DNA from: Galaxea fascicularis
Lineage: Eukaryota; Cnidaria; Anthozoa; Scleractinia; Euphylliidae
Length of the DNA stretch: 64,000 nt
Assembly (NCBI GenBank): GCA_948470475.1
Contig: OX419347.1
Span: forward strand, 17,855,175-17,919,174
Direction: 5' to 3'
The notes under the pieces were generated by a model. That model was not told the DNA's origin and ran no database searches. It saw nothing but the letters and a program-made list of their open reading frames with translations. This document shows positions 26,101 to 37,800 of this stretch, piece after piece; positions within the stretch are counted from its first letter, which is position 1, and each line of letters starts with the position of its first letter. The position numbers and the translations under genes are program-made.

Positions 26101-29100
26101 ATGGCGTCGCGTGACAGCCATTCTTTCAATTCCGTTCAGTTAAATGGGGACAGAACGATTCGGATCAAAAAGGGTTCCACGTTGTTTGGTCGAGCTAGGC
26201 TTGGATAATGCCCTGTTCACCGTGGTTGCTCTAGAAAAATTGGGGCTTCTCAATATTTGCAATGAGCCTTACCTTCCCATTCAGACTGGATGCAGCAACG
26301 CGCACTTTCCGATCTTTGAAAGGAATCGATACTTTTTTTCCATAAATTGATCATGATACTTTTCCCCCGCTGTATTTTCTTGATTATTATCCTACGTCTG
26401 GGCTGAGTTGCTCGAAGGATAGTTAGCGCTAACCATTGGTTAAGTTGTATTAAAACCTATAGGTTGTCATGGTATTCAACATGGGTTAGCGCTAACCTTG
26501 CTTCGAGCAACTCGGGGCTGGATCATTGGCTCCGGAAAAATGTAGCTTGTGCAGCAAACACTGAATGGTACCCAAGTTGTCTTCTCCTCCTCGCGCGTCG
26601 AATTCTTACTTGCGGCCCTTTCAATTTAAGCCAAAGGCCGATCGAGTATTGATTTGAATGAACTATTTAGTGGGGTTTTAGGGCTCATTCTTGTTTTGTC
26701 TTGTTTGTTTCCAGGACATCAAAGCTCAGGTTATCACCACAGATGCTTGGATCGTTCAGGTAGGCTACACAAGCAAAGCCCTGATACGGTAGTTATCTGG
26801 CAAGAAATATAATTAGATTTAATTAACCTGACTCCGACTATAGTGAGCATTTACCCTGGACGTTGCCAATCGTTTTTCCCCAAAACGCCGCAAATCCTGG
26901 TAAGGAAGACTTTCCCGATGTCAGGCTGACCACCTGTCCCGACAGAATCGCCATGGTAACAGAGACCAACTATCAAAATGGCTAAAACTGGCCCCATGCT
27001 TCTCGGTGGAGCAGACAAACTCCTGCACCTCGACTCCATAATCTCAGTTGCAGCTGGTGCGTGAAGGTGATTTCCCCGTAGGCCTACTTATTGAGTTGCT
27101 ATTTGGTAAATAGAGTTCGATCTGCATTTTCATTTCCATTTAGGTATGGAAAAACCCTTATTTTATCTGGAATGAATCCAAATATGACGGAGTACACACG
27201 CTGCATATGTCACCTAATGATATCTGGGTCCCGGATATTGTTCTTTACAATAAGTAAGTATAGAGAATATTAACGCGCTTTACATGTTTATAGAGCTGTC
27301 GATTTCTTCTTCTGGCCTGGAGCTTAACTCGAAAGAAAATAAAAAAACATGCTTGGCGAGGGGAAGACATCCTCTTCGTAGTTTTCTTCATGGCTTATTT
27401 CTTTTCCTTTTCGTATTATTAGCTTTATCCAGACCTTATGGCTGTCGAGATAGAGTTGCTGCGAGCCTCACCTCCTATTTGACAGTTCCCTATCATTGAG
27501 CGTCCTCTCTTCATACACGCCCATCTCCTTTCATACAGAGCTAAGTCCTTGGTCTCTATTGTTTTTCAGCGCGGATGAAGACGTGACGTTACCAGGATTT
27601 ACAGTGAAGTTCAAGACGAATGTGATAGTAAGCAGTGATGGTGGGAACATGTGGATGTCTCCGGCGACCTTCAAGAGCTCCTGTGACATGGCGATCCGAT
27701 TTTACCCTTTTGACAGACAGAACTGTGAAATGACGTTCGGTTCTTGGACGTTTGACAGCACATTACTGAGGATGGTCAGAGGGGATAAGGAACATTCAAA
27801 ATCAGGTTGGAGTACTCTTATAATGGCGCCTTGTCATTTCTAAATGACAAGTCAAAACTTGTTATTTGTCACGCACCATGTAATGTGAGTAACTTCAAAC
27901 GGTGCGTGGAAAATAGTCTCCTTCGCAGCCGTCTTTAGGCTCGTCACGCAACGCTCCTCCCCACAATGGCTGCGAAGGAGACTACGTGGAAAACAGCACC
28001 ACCGAAAATTACTATTGAAGTCTGATAAGGCTTTTCAGTATAAAAATGAACACAGTCCAAGTTGGTCATCTAGTGTTGTATCGTTCACCAAAAATCTTGT
28101 ACGACACCCCCAAGCCAGGGAAAAGGCCCTGGGAACGAGGTTGAAATGTCGGCTGACAGTAGAGTCCAGCTCGCGTCTCAAGGTTTGACTATGAAAATAT
28201 AATGAATAAGTATAAACCCAAGTTTAAATCAAATGCTTTTGATGGTAATAAGACTTGCGTTTCGAGAAAATATAAACGAGGAGACCGCATAAAAGTAAAG
28301 AATGTTCCCAGTCCTATCACTGTACTCTAAGTGCTGTTGAGGTGTAGTTTCAGCCCCCTTCCCCCCCCCCCCTTTCGTTCACGACCCTTGTTATGATCCG
28401 AGTGTTTCGTATTGTTTACCGCCGCTTTCTCGTTTCTCTTTTGAAAAGCTTTGTTCACTTGAGTACTTTGATTGCTTTCCTCAGCCACGTTCGTAGAGAG
28501 CGGGGACTGGCACTTGAAAAACATCACAACTGAGATCGTTGACAAAAGTTACGAATGCTGCAAGCACCCTTTCTCAGACATCACGTACACTCTTCACTTC
28601 CAGAGGAAACCCCTGTACCACGTGGTCTATCAAATACTGCCGTGTATTGTAATCACCTTGCTTGTTATGCTCAACTTCATTATCCCGCCTGACAGTGGAG
28701 AAAGAATCAGTTTCTGTATCACTATTTTACTAGCCATGAGTGTGTACCTTCTTATTCTAACCGATTCCCTGCCGGAAACATCCGACGATTTCGCGATTCT
28801 GGGCGTGTACTACGTCGTGACCATAGTGCTGATCGCTTTTAGTCTAGTCAGCACAGTCGTGGTGCTCAGGTGTCACTTTGCAGACGACAAACCATCCGAA
28901 GGTCTCGTAAAATTCGCTAAGTTTGTGCTCAGGCGAAAAGAAAATGTGGCCCGCAACAATAAAGTGTGCCTGCAAGTGCCGGCAAATAAGGCGACATCCG
29001 AAGAACCACGAATCGAAATCTTGGAAATTGAAAATTCGGCCGACAACTCATCAGAAGACCCTGTCATAGTTCTGATCGCACAAAGCATCAAAGAACAAAA

Positions 29101-29224
29101 GGACAAGGAGTCGCGGAAGGATTCTTGGAAAGCGATTGTGAAAGCAATGGATCGAATCCTACTCTTCGTTTTTGTTGTTACAACTGCAATTGCCACGGCA
29201 GTCACATGGATTCAAAGACCGTGA
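20188..29224 (+). CDS. Nicotinic acetylcholine receptor-type Cys-loop channel, alpha-like subunit
   Basis: Exons 20188-20257, 24915-25063, 26715-26759, 27144-27253, 27570-27805 and 28485-29224 join in phase (1, 0, 0, 2, 1) into 449 aa. A hydrophobic signal peptide (WIVVFALI) is followed by the ligand-binding domain with WVPDIVLYNNAD. The Cys-loop is C163-C177, containing FYPFDRQNC. Vicinal cysteines C228-C229 in SYECCKHPF mark an alpha-type subunit. Four membrane segments follow; M2 begins after SGERISFCITILLAM, with the Glu usual in cation-selective channels, and a loop separates M3 from the last segment near the C-terminus. It should be a plasma-membrane pentamer subunit gated by a small ligand; the ligand cannot be told here, as cnidarian members are diverse. 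Intron 1 is 4.7 kb and holds a nested antisense ORF. Confidence 0.93.
22930..23042 (-). repeat. tRNA-Leu-like SINE fragment
   Basis: On the minus strand the sequence starts GGCAGGATGGCCGAGTGG, a good A box, but the B box is degenerate (GGTTCAGGCC) and the sequence continues with CAACATTGTTGG-type words. It lies in intron 1 of the receptor gene and looks like a tRNA-derived retroposon. Confidence 0.5.
23975..24232 (-). CDS. Small coiled-coil protein, single exon, nested antisense
   Basis: An uninterrupted 85-codon frame from ATG at 24232 inside intron 1 of the receptor gene, on the opposite strand. The protein has a helical start (SHTILKLVQRAAAQGKEDF) and heptad-like charged and hydrophobic repeats through residues 30-70 (LEAGMQDITKEVQGLKKDF), and ends in QPDDGLRMESL. 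Composition looks coding, unlike the random short frames nearby. I do not recognise the family. It could be a real small adaptor-like protein, a retrocopy, or one exon of a longer gene. Confidence 0.5.
   Translation of the reverse strand: MAKNIDSHTILKLVQRAAAQGKEDFKESEMLYTIELLEAGMQDITKEVQGLKKDFENIEKDVEHIKQELYRWAPQPDDGLRMESL
26405..26513. mobile_element. Palindromic MITE in receptor intron 2
   Basis: Ends GAGTTGCTCGAAG and CTTCGAGCAACTC are inverted, with inner palindromes GGTTAGCGCTAACC. GGGCT stands on both sides, a possible target duplication. No coding capacity. Confidence 0.75.
27914..27984. mobile_element. Short hairpin element TAGTCTCCTTCGCAGCC, copy 1
   Basis: TAGTCTCCTTCGCAGCC on the left pairs with GGCTGCGAAGGAGACTA on the right around a loop with CGTCACGCAA. 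It lies in the last receptor intron. A second copy with the same ends is at 31286-31350. Confidence 0.75.
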
Positions 29225-29338
29225 ATAACAAGTCGAACATATATACTCAAACGCAGAGAAAACGAACCCACCCAAACTCTACGAATCTCAAGTCGATCCA
29301 TTTAAACACAATTTCTGTTTAATTAATCTGTCGTTTCC

Positions 29339-29344
29339 AATAAA
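29339..29344 (+). terminator. Polyadenylation signal of the receptor gene
   Basis: AATAAA lies 115 bp after the stop codon, the first such hexamer downstream of the receptor coding end. Confidence 0.6.
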
Positions 29345-31840
29345 GACGGTCAGTTGTCTCAAGTATTTGTTTAAACAATGCCTGACAAGGCTTTGCATTT
29401 AATCTCTACCTTTGTCATCCAGTGTCAGTTTTGGAATGCAAGATACCAAAACTCTCTGATCGAAATAATTTGCACCTCTCAATATGCTCACTCATGACTG
29501 TAAATTATCAGCTGTTGCTAGAAAGAAAATCCTTGGATGCATTTCTGTTGAAAAAAAAATGTGCTCCCAAATATACTGAGGTTCCGGGCAGAAGATACAA
29601 TACAATACCCTCCATCTAAATCACTTGGAGAATACAGCTGTTCATCACACGAGTCCACTTCATTTTAGACATATACTATAGCTAAATTCTCCTAAGAAGG
29701 ATAAGTTTTAAATTTCATATCGGGAAAAGGAGTGTCCATCGGCTATTGTCTGACTTGTCACAACGCGGCAATAGAATTAATCAGGAATATTATGTTCTTG
29801 TAAGAGAATTTAAAGATCCATCAAGCAATTTCGTTTAACCTTTGTGTTCCACTAGGTTAAATTCTCTGTACCTGTTTAGGAGACAATTGTGGCATGAAAG
29901 ACAATACATGTTTCAGGTTAGTCCAGATATAATGTTGTCTGGGTCTGCAGTCAGGCACTCCCTTTTGTTACGTCCTTGCTTGGTTTCTTCTCGCTTCTCT
30001 GAAGGTAAGAGGTCTTTCTTTATAGTAATAGGAAATAATAGGAATATCTGTAACTTATTCGATCGTTTTGACAACCACGACGTTGCAAGAACTTTTCCAT
30101 ATTTTGCACCAATTTCTGGACTGCAACGTGAGCTAGTTGTAGCAGAGCCAATATTCAAGAGAAGGATATTGAGGTAAACTCCAGACGTCGACTTCGACAC
30201 CCTTTGCACACAATGATTTTTCAAAGTAAGCTTTTTGCTGTTCAGCGAACGAACATTATTATTATTATTCATTATAAGATAAGTGTTGTAGTTAGATGTC
30301 CCCAATTAGCATACACTGTATGCTAGCGACCTCGACACGTTAATAAAGTTCTTATCTTATCTTATCTTATCCAAACTGCGTCTTTCGAAACAAGAATTCC
30401 TTTCCACTTAATCCGTTGCTTTGCAACGCGCTCTACTATATCGAGTACTAACATCTTAAGAAGTCTGATTATTCAAAAATAAGGTAAGGCGAGAGCAAGT
30501 TAGCCCGAGGCATTGTTAGGCTTGTGCATATGGGCGCGGCAGCTGCTGTAAAATTGGGCAAAATTTCAAGAGAAGCTTATGAGTGCGTGTTTTCACGTCA
30601 ACAAATTTCCGAGGGCAAAGAGGATACCAATGCTAAAGGTAGCAAAACAAATATTCGAGCAGAAAGATTGAATTGTTCGGGACAAAAGAAAGCTAGGTGA
30701 ACTATATTGTGCTGCTGGTTTTCTACGACTCTTTCCAAGCGAATAACCCTAATCTAACCGATACCGTACCAGTTAATGTTACATAAACTAACCTTCCACA
30801 ATTTCCGAATTGGGCGATATTGGTGACATAGCACGTATTAAGGGCAACACCTGTCATCACAGCTATTGTCGACTTATGGCAAGAATTCTGAGCGACTTCC
30901 CCACCTATCACTTTATATCAGAAGCCCTCCTGCTTTATATCTAAATTCAATAGAATTCTATTTTTAAATTGGTTGTTGCAATAAAAATACCAAAGACGCT
31001 ATCAATAAAACAACTGAAGCCGTGCTTGTCAGCCTTTCGTCGAAAGATTAGCAATAAATAAACATCACTGTTTTTACTGTCGTATGCTAATTGTGTCAAA
31101 TTAATTTTTAATTGTTAGTTTTGACGGGCCCAAAAGTTTGTGGGCGGTGCTTTGAGGACTTCGATGTTTGGATACCGTTAACGACACAAAGTTGGCAATG
31201 AAAGAAATTGTGTTTATTTAACGGTTTTTACTTGTTGCGGGACAAGCCAACGTCACGAAATTTTTACAAAACGCCTTTCACTTTTTAGTCTCCTTGGCAG
31301 CCGTTTTTTGGGCTGTCACGCAACCAAAAAACGGCTGCGAAGGAGACTATTCACTTTTGGGTGGAGTGGTGTTATATTGCTCTCGTTCATGTGCACGTGT
31401 CGTTTTACCACGTGTCGTTCACAGAGAGAGATATGGTCCGCGCGCGAATCCTCGAGCGCGCATGCAGTTTGGAATCTCTCCAGTACAACAATTCGTCTGA
31501 CTGATGCGGTTTATCCCATGCTGTTTATGCTATATCAGTTTTTTTTTTGTTTTATTTCACACACTTGTGTTCTTGCCACGCCGCTAGGAAAACAACGCAG
31601 TTTTGAGGTAAGCAAAGTTGCTGAACACTTTTCTTCCACTAACGTCTTTTTTTCCTGAGTACACGTTTTGAGAACATCAGAGAGTATCACAGGGTAAGCG
31701 GGCCCTGGGAATGCGATTGTTTCCACGCTTGCTTTAAACTCTTTGCTCGAAGCTTGCGCTCGGACAAATTCTAAAGATGTATGATCTATCACTCAGCCTT
31801 TAATTTTACGAATTATTGCAGGAGACAACTGAAAGGCAAG
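29345..31840. other. Spacer between receptor and fused enzyme
   Basis: It holds a low-complexity tail with TTATCTTATCTTATC at about 30350-30372 after AATAAAGTTC, typical of a retroelement 3' end, and the hairpin at 31286-31350. A likely untranslated exon of the fused enzyme ends at a GTAAGC donor at 31607. The frame at 29842-30177 has no recognisable similarity. Confidence 0.5.
31286..31350. mobile_element. Short hairpin element TAGTCTCCTTGGCAGCC, copy 2
   Basis: TAGTCTCCTTGGCAGCCG and CGGCTGCGAAGGAGACTA are inverted around TTTTTTGGGCTGTCACGCAA. It sits just upstream of the fused-enzyme gene and matches the element at 27914-27984. Confidence 0.75.
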
Positions 31841-34800
31841 ATGAGTTCCGAGGTAAGATCTTTGTGATCACTACTCTTAATCGTAAAACAAAATTCGTTG
31901 TTTTAATTTTATTATTTTGACCTTGGTGGCCAGTAAACTATTCTAAGCTTGTATAGAGAAACTATAGAAGAATTTATAAGAGCTGCATGTGTTGACGGCT
32001 TGCATTTGTTAGACAGGGAGTCCGACAAAGACTTAATCTTTTTCAAGGTTAGGAATTGGACTATATATTAAGTTTATTTCTAAAGAGAATTTAGAATTAG
32101 AGATGCAGTGCAAGGAATGCAAGAAAGTGAACATCATTGTCTGATTGCGGATACTCGAATTTTGGGTAAATATCAGCCTTTGGGATCCCTCTTCGATCCC
32201 TTCATTTGTTAAACCCAATTCCTTTTATCGGTTTTCGTCAAAATGAAAACAAAAACAAACGTCCTTCATTTATACAAAGACGAATTTGAAATCATTAAAT
32301 GTTGAACTTCTGTATAGGCTTTATATCCTGTTGAACTACTATAAAAGTCCTACAACTCCGTAATCTTTTATAAATGCTATAAGTCAGATTAGTTTTATTG
32401 GTGAAAATCTAAATTGCTTGTACCAGAGCAGTCAGTGGCACTTTGTTGCCGCTCTCCTTAATTGATATCATAAAGGTGGCTAACACGACGAGGACGGCAA
32501 CGAGAACGCCACAAAACAACAGGCTTAATGAGCAAAACAAATTACTCTGCACATGCGTTTTACACTTTTGTACATTTCTCTGCTGTCCTCTGCCAAACAA
32601 CAACGCAGAGTGACCAAATTTTACATTTTCTCGAGAATGTTCAAGTGAATGATAGCCAACTGTTTAAACTCTTCTTTCTTTTTCCTTATTTTGAATCAGT
32701 GTATATTGACTAACTTCCTGGAGATTTTGTCAGCATTTTCCACGTTGAACAAATTGGAATGAGCACGAAAGAGTTACAAAAACCAGAGGTGATGTTTTTT
32801 AATGACGTTTTCGTTGACATCGCCGTTGTCTCTTTACGCGAACGTAGCTCACTGGTTGGTGCCTGGAGATGAATTTCTGCCAAAAATATGAGCAGAGACT
32901 ATGCTTAAAGAGCACTATTGCCACCTTTCATTAAAGCCCACTGCTGCTAATCACAGCCAGTGTATAAAAATGACGGGGGAGCTCGTCGAAAATTTTCAGT
33001 GAAAAGCGCCCCCAAAAGGTACCAGAATCTCGATTAGTGGGCGTGGCTCCCCACAATTTTAAACAACCACCACTGTTAATGGGGAAGCAAAAATTAAAAC
33101 ACCAAATTAACCAACATTGACAAGTTTCTACATCTGTTAGGACGGTTCACCTTAGCCAATTACCCTCAAAGGTACCGTGACAACTCTAGCGGTGGTAATT
33201 TTAGGTTAAAGTGCCCTCAGCGGCAGCAACCATCGATTTTTCCCCTTAAAAGGTACGACGATCACCCCTGTCCTTTTTATAGAGAGTTGTCTCTCCCCCC
33301 CTGCCCCGCGGGCATATATAGTAATAATAATGATAATAATAATAATAATAATCTTATATAGCGCTGTATCTCTACTGAACCAACTGCGCTTTACAACAGT
33401 GAGTGATAAGGAGAAACTAAGTAACATAAAGAAGTCTTAAATCACCTAATACTTAATGATTCTTACAATTCGAAGTAATTTTTAAAAAGATGTGTCTTAA
33501 GACTGGATTTAGAAGATTCTGCTGACTTGCAACGTTTTATACTTAACGGGGGGGGGGGGGGGGGGGGTATTCCACAGTTTTGGAGCAATAAAGGAGGAAG
33601 CTCGCTCCCCATAAGTTTTAAGATGGCAGCGGGGTTGTACATAGTTCTTTATCAGATGAAGGTAATGTCCTTAATGGTCTATAGTGAATTAAAAGGACAC
33701 TAAGGGTGGCGCTAGTTGATTAAGACATTTAAAAGTCATTAGTAAAATTTTAAAATGAATACGTTCATGGGTAACCAATGCAGATCTCTTAGCACAGGTG
33801 TAATATGCTCGTGTTTACGTGAGCCTTTTAGAAGTCGGGCTGCTGAATTCTGGATATACTGGAGTTTTCGAACTTGATCCAGCCTAAGACCTGAGAGTAG
33901 TACATTATAGTGATCAATCTTGAAGTTTGTCACCCAATTTACCATGTTTCTGCTCTTTCTGTAAGGAAATCGTGGAAGACAGTGTCCTTAAGAAAGCACA
34001 ACGTGGTTTATTCTTCGGTAAACCGAAGTTTGGCATTTTCGTTACCGCCTGGTATAAGGAAGATCTGTCTCCGGATAACCCTGAAGTACATAAAGGGATT
34101 CTGGAAGCCGTTTGTGACGTCATCAAATACGCCCTTGATCTGGAGAAAGCTGAAGGAAGTGGTAAACATTCACCCTCTTATTGTCATTTCTGTTTAGTTT
34201 TGAGATCTGAACATGTACTCTTACAATCGTTTGCGAACGAAAGCCGACGTTTTGCTCAAAAGCTTTCATTTGACTTTTGTTGCACATGTACAGGATTTCA
34301 TTCACAGCACTCAAAAAAGATTGGAACGTCCTTGTACGGAAGCACCACAGGAGTAATACTCGGAAACGTTTATGTAAATGGTCACACTTAAGGATGTCAT
34401 CAACAGACTCAAAAGTAGAACCAGCTTGTGCAGCATAATAAACAAGTATAACCACAGAAAAGTAGTGCTCAGTAGCTTTTGTTTGAATGGTCACACTTAA
34501 TCCGTAGGATTTCACCCACAGATTCAAAAGTTAGAACAACTTTGTACATCAGTTGTTCATGATAAACAGCACCACAGGAAATGGCTGCTCAGTAGCTTTT
34601 GTTTGAATGGCCATACTTTAGGATTGTTTTAGTCATGATATACTGAAACAGTGAGATAATAGACGGAGGATTTTGAATTAATTTAATCCCGTCAGCAATT
34701 ACGATTTTCGCGTTTTCTCGGAATTAAATACCACTTGCTATCTCGAGTTCGAGTAGCCAACCAGAGAGCGCGAAAAACGCAATCCACTGTTTTAATATGA

Positions 34801-37800
34801 TACTAAATTCGTAGCCTCAATTATCTGTTATCTCTACTCAGGATCGCGCACAAGAGCCATTGTCGCTTTTAACCCAAACCAATGGAGTAAGTGGTACAAA
34901 GATGACCCCAAGCTAGCAAATCTGGAACTGCGAACTGGAAAACAGCTCGTTGAAGACTCTCAGAAATTCCTGGACACCGGAGGAGATGTGTACTTCCTTC
35001 TTAAGTCCGACGTACAGGGCGAGCTCGAAAAGGTGCTGGACAAGATTAAGGAGAAAATGAATCCTTTTTGTCACAATTTCGATGTGACAAAATCGCAACC
35101 CCCAAGCAAGGTACGGAACTACCAACACTAATTGTTTCGGTTGGTATTTTATAAGGGACGATTATCCTATGCTTTTCATCATGCGACTCGTGTGAACAGC
35201 CACTTTAATTTCTTTACAAATCAAGTTATGAAGGGAGTGGTTGGAACGGAGTGGAGGAGGACGTTGACTAAAAAGGTGGTGTTAGCGTTGTGTCTGCCTC
35301 ATTGAATCCCGTCCGACACACAAAACACATACTCTAAAAAGTTAGATAAGACTTGCTTCGCTCGTAGAAACAGATCTTGTGTTAAAAAATTTAAAACCGA
35401 AAAAACAAAAATTGCAGCAGTAAGCCATAGACAACACGATAAAACACAAGAAGAGAAATTCGCGCCATTGTTACCAAACAGGAGGAAATAAGTAAACGCA
35501 AATCACGATAGGTTCTAGTTTTCACACCCCAATGATGAAAATATTGCAGCACGTAGAATCGATACTTGACATAAACTAAGGTAATATCGCATCAGAAAAG
35601 CAAGACTATAGCAAACGTTAATAAAAACTGATTCTTCTTATAATCACAAGTAAAACACACCCCAAGGTCCATATTTCCAAGCCTAGTTTGGAGGCAAATT
35701 TACATAGTAAATCCCTCCCAACTTGAGGAAAATATGTTGCACTGAGGCTCTCTTTTACTAAATGAATCAAAGGCGCGCAGTTTGTATTGTCTGGCTCAGT
35801 CATAGGGTCGAAATAAAAGCAAATACCTTTGTGTCTGGGCGAAATCGTCAGCCAGTAGGGGGTTGAATGTGATTTTAAATAACAAGAGTCCCTTTTTCTC
35901 TTCATTCTAGCGGATCCTCCAAAATTCGTTTACTGACGGAGTTGCAAATCCTTGCGATACTGAGGGCATAAAGAGTTACATTGTGAAGAACGAAGGTGCA
36001 TTGTCGGGCTACCCCGGGTCAACATACCTATTGTCTCAAAAGTTTCAGTTTAACTGGACAGTTCTGGGGCAAATGGATAAGGTAGGAAAATTGATGCAAA
36101 CATTTAATTCGCGGATTCTCCTTGGTGTTTGGTATAACAGTAACTTTTGACGCTTGTAACATTGACAAATACAGAAACTGTCGTTGCTTTCAATGAAGGA
36201 TAATGATAATGATGACGATGATGATGATGATTTTGATGGTGGTCAGTGGACTTGTTTGGAACATAAGTTTATAAACGAACTACCTCAATTTATTACTGTT
36301 TGATTTATATTGCATTGTTTTCTTGCGGTTTCTGCTTTCTCTGCGTACAACTTCTTTCGTTCCAACTTCAACAAACAATCCCACAACCACTTGCGAGACT
36401 AATCACGTTTCAAAAGGGAGCTATTTGAACTCCCCCCCCCCTACCCTTCACTCGTACCCTCGTACCCTGAGTACGTCCTCACTTGACCTGCGATAAGGCG
36501 TTCTTTCTTTCTTTCTTTGCCTTTCTCGTTCAGCTTACTCCCCACTCCTCCCCCGTACCCTTATAGAATAAGCCATCGAGGATTGGTTATAGATTCTTAT
36601 TCGTCTCCCATAGATTCAGAAAGAAGACATGATCGGAAGAAAATCTGGCACCGACACGTTCATTCCTCACACGGACAAGCGTGCTCATATCACATGCGTG
36701 CACGTGGTGAAAGACGTTACGCCCTTGAACGTTCTGTTGCGCCATCCACGAATTTTTCGCGTGTCCATGCCTTATGGCCACGTAAAGGATGAACCCTCAA
36801 AAGAAGAAGGTCTGATGTATCTTCACATGTGCAACACGACGGAGGTTTTTAAGACTATTCTGAGGAACATCGCTGGTAATGACAAGGAATCTAAGATGGG
36901 GGAGGTTACGGTTGACAAGTTGATCAGTGCCGTTCAGCCTCTCCAGGGAACCTTTTGGTATGTTCCAAGCGCTGAGGAATTGAAGCTGCCTACTTTGAAG
37001 GAACGAAGGTATAAATAGCTGCTTTGACTTTGGCATTTTTTGATCATCTCTGCAGTATGTTTTAAAGAAGTACTTGTATTTGATTGAGTAAGCCATCACT
37101 GAGACTTACGCTAATCTTATCAATTGTCGTGCCTGAAACAACTTTCAACTTTCATGTCTCAAAGCAGCCCATTCTTTATTTCTTTCTTTTCTTTCTTTTT
37201 TTTTTTTTCAGATTTGAAATCCTGGACTTTTGGAATCTCCGCAGTCCGAATAATGACTACCTTTTCTACAATCAGAAAGAGTACCTATACCGCATGACGA
37301 CTGGTGGGTACGCCCCAGGGGACCCCCCAAGTGATCGTGTCCTTGGGCTGCTGGGTTATGCCTTCCTACAGTGGAATGATCAGTGGTTTAAGCGCAGGGA
37401 AATGCCAAAATTTCCACATCTCTTAAAGAGTGTTAAAGAGAAACGGAGACTTACTTTAGACGGAGCTTCTATAATGATCCGTAAAGGATGGGCTACGAAG
37501 GTGCAAGACGTTTATTATTCTGTTAGCCCTTGAAGACGCCTGAGCGAAATATTTTAATGTTAACAGCGTTTTAACGGCGCGTTCTATTCCGTATTAGTAT
37601 TAATCTACTGGCGTTCTATCACGAATGCCGGTCTCTGATTGGCTATGCTACTCGCTATCTATTATGAGATAGATAGTGAGTAGCGTTTGTCAACAAAGTG
37701 GTGGCCGCCGGCTTCTTTGCGTTTTCAAGTGCACGTGTCTACGGGGAGAATTTAGATAATTTACTTGTTTAGTTTTGAATGACTAGTAGATTTATTCTAA

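Noticed and set aside
29842..30177. Protein gene downstream of the receptor
   Set aside because: No recognisable family, no splice context, and it precedes a retroelement-like TCTTA tail.
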